From Zygnema cylindricum (lineage: Eukaryota; Streptophyta; Zygnematophyceae; Zygnematales; Zygnemataceae): a DNA stretch of 10,357 nt. The notes under the pieces are model-generated. The model ran no database searches, was not told the DNA's origin, and saw only the letters and a program-made list of their open reading frames with translations. Numbering within the stretch: the stretch's first letter is position 1; each line of letters opens with the position of its first letter. Location: assembly GCA_037447655.1 (NCBI GenBank), contig JBBHKE010001294.1, positions 34,572-44,928 on the forward strand, in the 5' to 3' direction. This document shows, one piece after another, positions 7,410-10,357 of this stretch. The position numbers and the translations under genes were made by a program.

Positions 7410-7615
7410 CGGCGTCCAATGATGTGGCGCCACGTGGCACAGCGCGCCGCTATGTCCGAAAGCCGCCAAATATTCATTCGGGTTTGGCGGGGGCGATGAC
7501 GTCCACCCGGTCATGTATTTTACACGGTTAGATTCGCGTCCGCGAGCCTTGTTTGACTATAAATGTCGTTTCGTCAATTTTGGTCTGTTGGCATAACATT
7601 TTAATATAAATACCG
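7410..7615 (+). promoter_or_regulatory. Promoter-like GC-rich block with CCAAT, G-box and TATA
   Basis: CCAAT at 7416-7420; two overlapping perfect 10-bp palindromes, GTGGCGCCAC (7424-7433) and GCCACGTGGC (7429-7438, a G-box/ABRE-type core); TTTGGCGG at 7483-7490; GATGACGTCC near 7495, a TGACG-type bZIP site. TATAAAT follows at 7558-7564 and TATAAATA at 7605-7612. The order and the local GC and CpG rise are what a plant promoter shows. The block precedes a pyrimidine-rich leader and an ATG at 7791. Whether it is active, and which TATA would be used, cannot be told from sequence. Confidence 0.45.
7463..7490. other. Hairpin, 8-bp stem and 12-nt loop
   Basis: CCGCCAAA (7463-7470) and TTTGGCGG (7483-7490) are exact reverse complements. 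The stem halves also resemble E2F-type sites (TTTGGCG), so this may be a pair of facing protein sites rather than a folded structure. Confidence 0.5.
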
Positions 7616-7643
7616 AACCACATTCGCGTATCGTTTCGTTAAC

Positions 7644-7660
7644 GCCTTAATGGTTAAGGC
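7644..7660. other. Perfect 7-bp hairpin, possible decayed tRNA-like head
   Basis: GCCTTAA-TGG-TTAAGGC is a perfect hairpin. TTAATGGTTAAGGC also looks like an A box, and GGATCAAATG (about 7690) is a poor B box at a plausible distance. The rest of the tRNA fold does not form convincingly, so a SINE head here is only a possibility. If real, it would mean the leader below is not a native 5' UTR. Confidence 0.3.
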
Positions 7661-7749
7661 TTACTGTCTACATAGTACTCTGCAGACCAAGGATCAAATG
7701 TTGTTTAGTGCAACATTTTTGTAATCTATCAATCTGTCTGCTGTCTGCC

Positions 7750-7784
7750 TTTCTGCTTGTTTGTTTCTTTCTGCTTGTTTGTTT
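7750..7784. repeat. Direct repeat in pyrimidine-rich leader
   Basis: TTTCTGCTTGTTTGTTT occurs twice (7750-7766 and 7768-7784), period 18, within a CT-rich stretch (7725-7788) of the type found in plant 5' untranslated regions. Confidence 0.85.
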
Positions 7785-7790
7785 TTGACT

Positions 7791-7838
7791 ATGGCGGCAG
7801 CCATGGTTACCCCCCCTCTCTCTCTCCACTCCAGATTC
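7791..7838 (+). pseudogene. Possible first exon, truncated (MAAAMVTPPLSLHS start)
   Basis: ATG at 7791 in context GACTATGGCGGCAGCC (A at -3, GCG after ATG) suits plant start sites. It encodes MAAAMVTPPLSLHSRF and meets TGA at 7839-7841. An Ala-rich start with Ser, Thr and Pro and no acidic residues would suit the beginning of a chloroplast transit peptide, but 14-16 residues are too few to be sure. Upstream lie a CT-rich leader and the promoter-like block at 7410-7615. Immediately downstream the sequence becomes Copia reverse transcriptase remnant, so the gene, if it existed here, is broken or its next exon is displaced. The ATG may also be chance. Confidence 0.3.
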
Positions 7839-7840
7839 TG

Positions 7841-8229
7841 AATAAAGAAGTGGATATTAATTACTTCTTTTCAACAAAGGTCATAGATCTGAGCCTTAAA
7901 TGCAACAAATTTTGCGTGGGATATCTTAAACCCCAAATTTTGAGGAATCATAACAAGTTAATTGTTGTTATAATAACTTTCTTAAATTCAAAGATTTTTC
8001 AGATGGACATAAAAAAACATTTTCTATGAAGCGTTTATGGAAGAAATATACTTTGATTAGCCTAAAGGAATGTCGATCGAGCTAATTTCTCAAAGGTCTC
8101 TACGAAGTTAAATTGTCACTTAGGCTTAGCGATGTCAAAATCCAAGATTTTTATAAAAATTCGGGATTTATGAGATTCAAGGAAGGGTATTACCATAGTG
8201 GTTGGTGTCTAATTTCATTTGTTATTTAG
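7841..8229 (+). pseudogene. Decayed Copia-type retrotransposon reverse transcriptase fragment
   Basis: Three frames carry successive pieces of the Ty1/Copia RT N-terminal half. The first (7841-8026) has KEVDINYF and QMDIKKHFL, comparable to the family's QMDVKTAFLNG, where the D of MDVKTAFL is catalytic. The second (from 8034) has MEEIYFD, a stop, then PKGM, comparable to EEEIYM-QP-GF. The third (8095-8226) has GLYEVK, comparable to SLYGLKQ, and GFMRFKEGYY, comparable to GF-RS--D--VY. At least two frameshifts and several stops disable it. The YVDD box, RNase H, integrase and LTRs are not present nearby, so this is an isolated old fragment. It lies just after the possible exon start at 7791. 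Confidence 0.8.
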
Positions 8230-8573
8230 ATAAGGCATAGAATAATTTTTCGCGTCAATGTAATAATGTGCATTATAAACAAATAAAATGTCAACCTTAT
8301 TGATTTTTTTTCATTGTTGAATTTTAGCTTAATTGTAATCAAAACCAAGCGCAATCATGTTTAATTCAAATTTGTTAGTAATCTCATTGAATTTTAAGAT
8401 TGAACTTTTACGACGTTGATTCCAATCTACTACTTGACTTTTGCATTAAATTTTAACAAACATAGCAACTTACACTCATATTGTTACCTGTGCCCATTCA
8501 AACTCGGTTCCCTTCTTTATTTCGTTCACTTCAAAAAAAATTCTACTTAGCTATCGCTTTCTGGATAAACGTG
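8230..8573. other. Gene-free AT-rich stretch
   Basis: Contains loose repeats of ATTGAATTTTAR (about 8317, 8384 and, with a mismatch, 8443). I see no coding or RNA signal, and no continuation of the Copia domains. Confidence 0.6.
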
Positions 8574-9043
8574 CTAAAGATTTTCTATTAAGTCGTCACA
8601 AAAATTTCTATGATGCTCCTCTCCTCCGCGCTTGCCCATGTCTCCAAAGCCTTTATTCCTTACCTTGTCTTGACTGATTATTTGCCCTTTTTGTCGTCTT
8701 ATAGAATAGAAAATTATAATTCCTCCATTGTGCCGCCTTCTTTTTTGTCAAGCCCCCATTTCAACCATTGACCGCACCTTCTGGGCATGTTGTTCAGCTT
8801 TGAACTCCCAATCACCAGCGGATACTGAGGGTGACCTTCCTCTATGAATTATTAACCACTCCTTATTGGTTAGCCGTTGAGCCATGTCTAACTTTATTAA
8901 GATAATCAAAGTGTCATCACGAATTCATCATGAGAACCTCTTATGGCCTTGTTCCCATTTATGTAGTGTTCGAAGTCTCGCAAAGTGAAATGTGCGGCGA
9001 AACCCTCGAGATTTATCATATTAATGAAGCATTGCGTCCGGAA
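8574..9043 (-). pseudogene. Decayed coding-like stretch, unrecognised
   Basis: On the minus strand, 9043-8906 reads INMINLEGFAAHFTLRDFEH and then YINGNKAIRGSHDEF, then loses frame. The next frame continues from about 8921 as DDTLIILIKLD and, at ATG 8885, MAQRLTNKEWLIIHRG through SAGDWEFKAEQHAQKVRSM to TGA at 8750-8748. It reopens with QKRRRHNGG and runs to TAG at 8576-8574. About 103 codons with one stop, rich in Lys/Arg/Glu, look coding, but I do not recognise the family. A competing + frame at 8930-9055 begins MRTSYGLVPIYVVFEV, faintly like the RTS-G-TP--LVFG end of Ty3/Gypsy integrase. Only one of the two readings can be right. Confidence 0.35.
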
Positions 9044-9049
9044 AGCAAC

Positions 9050-9480
9050 AAAAGGGAAAGGGAGGGAGAGAGAGATAGAGGGGGGGAGAGAGTAGGAGAG
9101 AGTGAGAGATAAAGAGAGAGGGCGGGAATGGCAAAGATGGTGAGAGAGAAAGAGTGGGAGAAAGAGGGAGAAAAAGGGAGGCAAGGGGGAGAAGGAGAGG
9201 GCGAAGGAAAGGGCTTTGGCGAAAGAGGAAGAGAGAGGGAGAAAGTGAAAGTGAGAGGGAGAGTTGGAGTAAGAAGGAGAGAGAATAAGAGAAGCAAATA
9301 GTGGTAAAGAAAGCGGGATGAAGAGAGAGAGAGAGCGAGAGATGGGGGGAGAGAAGAGCGTGGGAGGAAGATAAAAAGGAATGGATTTGGAGAGAGCACG
9401 AGAGAGTCAAGAGAGAAGAGAGAGAAAAAGAGAAAAGAGAGAAGAGTGGGAGGTCGAAAGAAAGAAGAGGGAGAAAAAGC
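9050..9480. repeat. 430-bp purine-rich (GA/GGGA) low-complexity tract
   Basis: The + strand is almost entirely A and G, in irregular GAGAGA, GGGAGA and AAAGAG words, with only scattered T and C. The long minus-strand open frames here (159 and 129 residues) are Ser/Leu/Pro strings caused by the repeat and are not genes. Homopurine tracts of this kind can form intramolecular triplex (H-DNA). Confidence 0.95.
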
Positions 9481-9489
9481 GACTGAATA

Positions 9490-9967
9490 GAACATTTTTA
9501 GTGTGCATTTAGAAATGATATTGATTTATATACCAGTAAAGCGTCCACATTTTGTACTTGTAACATTTCCACTGACGACTCAAGTTTTGCCGATTGATTA
9601 AAATTTCACGGGTGACATACCAATGTTTCTTACAAATTTTGTACTTATATACTCAAAAACTGAAGGTAACCTTCCAATTTGTGCTTGTGTCGTTTGTATC
9701 AGGTGATACGAGAGATTTCAACGAAAATGGTAAAAATAAAAACACACAATGACTTCATAGCTCACATCAATTCATCCAAAAAGTCCATCGCACTATAAAA
9801 ACACATAGAAATGTCAAAGCCATCGCGACATTTGAACAATGATGTACAATATCTATACATATCGAATAAAATGATCGTTTACAATGACACACTTGAAAAC
9901 GAGATAAAGATTGAATAGAATAAGGGTGTGCAACGATATTTTCTTTAAAACCAAGAGCAACACGTAC
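9490..9967. other. Gene-free stretch with diverged short repeats; possible intron
   Basis: CATTTTGTACTTGTAACATT (9548), CAAATTTTGTACTTATATAC (9632) and CCAATTTGTGCTTGTGTCG (9675) are related words. No further exon of an RRM protein is visible on the minus strand. If the exon at 10065-9968 is genuine, this stretch would be its downstream intron. Confidence 0.45.
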
Positions 9968-10065
9968 ATGAGAGGATGAATCTTCTCTGGGGGCATCAAT
10001 TCCCACCGCAGAATACTCCCAAACAGAAGGTAATTGTTCATGCACTCGGCCACAACAACAACAAC
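9968..10065 (-). CDS. Partial gene: one exon of a NIFK/Nop15-like nucleolar RNA-binding protein
   Basis: The 98-nt minus-strand exon begins after a pyrimidine-rich acceptor (TTGTTTTGTCTTTTTGTGGCAG, ending at 10066) and ends before a possible GTACGT donor (9967-9962), leaving a codon split after two bases. It encodes 32 residues ending VVAECMNNYLLF, GSILRWEL and MPPEKIHPL. The family of the MKI67 FHA-domain-interacting nucleolar phosphoprotein has, at the end of its RRM, A-E-M-NYL-F, then about nine residues, then PPEKVH. These proteins act in the nucleolus in 60S ribosome assembly. The rest of the RRM would lie upstream, beyond the (AT)n tract and outside the window, and the Lys/Arg-rich C-terminal exons are not found to the left. 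A lone pseudo-exon is possible. Residues GSILRWEL deviate from the usual E/G-(H/R)-L-(Q/E)(C/V), suggesting divergence or decay. Confidence 0.55.

Positions 10066-10357
<292 letters not shown>

Noticed and set aside
7644-7700. A tRNA gene
   Set aside because: The D-arm-like hairpin is good, but the T arm and acceptor stem do not pair and the B box is poor.
9016-9495. Minus-strand open frames of 159 and 129 residues
   Set aside because: They translate the purine-rich repeat into Ser/Leu/Pro/Phe strings in more than one frame at once; low-complexity artefact.

Overview
The window looks like nuclear DNA from a land plant. It is AT-rich and gene-poor. It holds a decayed Copia reverse transcriptase, repeats with tRNA-type promoter heads, a CCAAT/G-box/TATA promoter-like block and one plant-style exon with a pyrimidine-rich acceptor. 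The lineage cannot be fixed from the sequence. There is no intact complete gene; nearly all open frames are chance frames or repeat read-outs.

Left part (1-700): two direct copies of a ~72-bp segment 151 bp apart, possibly old LTR sequence, then T-rich DNA and plain AT-rich DNA. Centre-left (700-5600): a repeat mosaic rich in GTAC and CACGTG. Its core is two copies of one short terminal-inverted-repeat element in opposite orientation (A, 764-1448; B, 3628-4143). Copy A sits in an array of 114-144 bp repeats. Copy B is preceded by a partial copy and followed by two tandem ~742-bp units (4097-4838, 4839-5580), which begin with the terminus of B. Between A and B lie a 262-bp inverted-repeat-flanked GC-rich block with a Z-DNA-like tract, and two long open frames (2660-2911, 2934-3213) that may be decayed coding sequence.

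Right part (5600-10357): two SINE-like copies sharing a tail (6345-6625, 6630-6935); a promoter-like GC-rich block (7410-7615) with a possible first exon (start 7791) that runs into the Copia remnant (7841-8229); an unrecognised decayed coding-like stretch on the minus strand (8574-9043); a 430-bp purine-only-like strand (9050-9480); a minus-strand exon (10065-9968) resembling the C-terminal end of the RRM of the nucleolar NIFK/Nop15-like family; and an (AT)n tract running off the window end.

The genes do not form a working unit. The two genic signals (possible first exon on +, RRM exon on -) seem to belong to different genes, one broken by a retroelement and one continuing beyond the window. 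The most unusual structure is the inverted pair of TIR elements with the linked satellite-like and tandem repeats, which looks like a transposon family feeding tandem-repeat formation.
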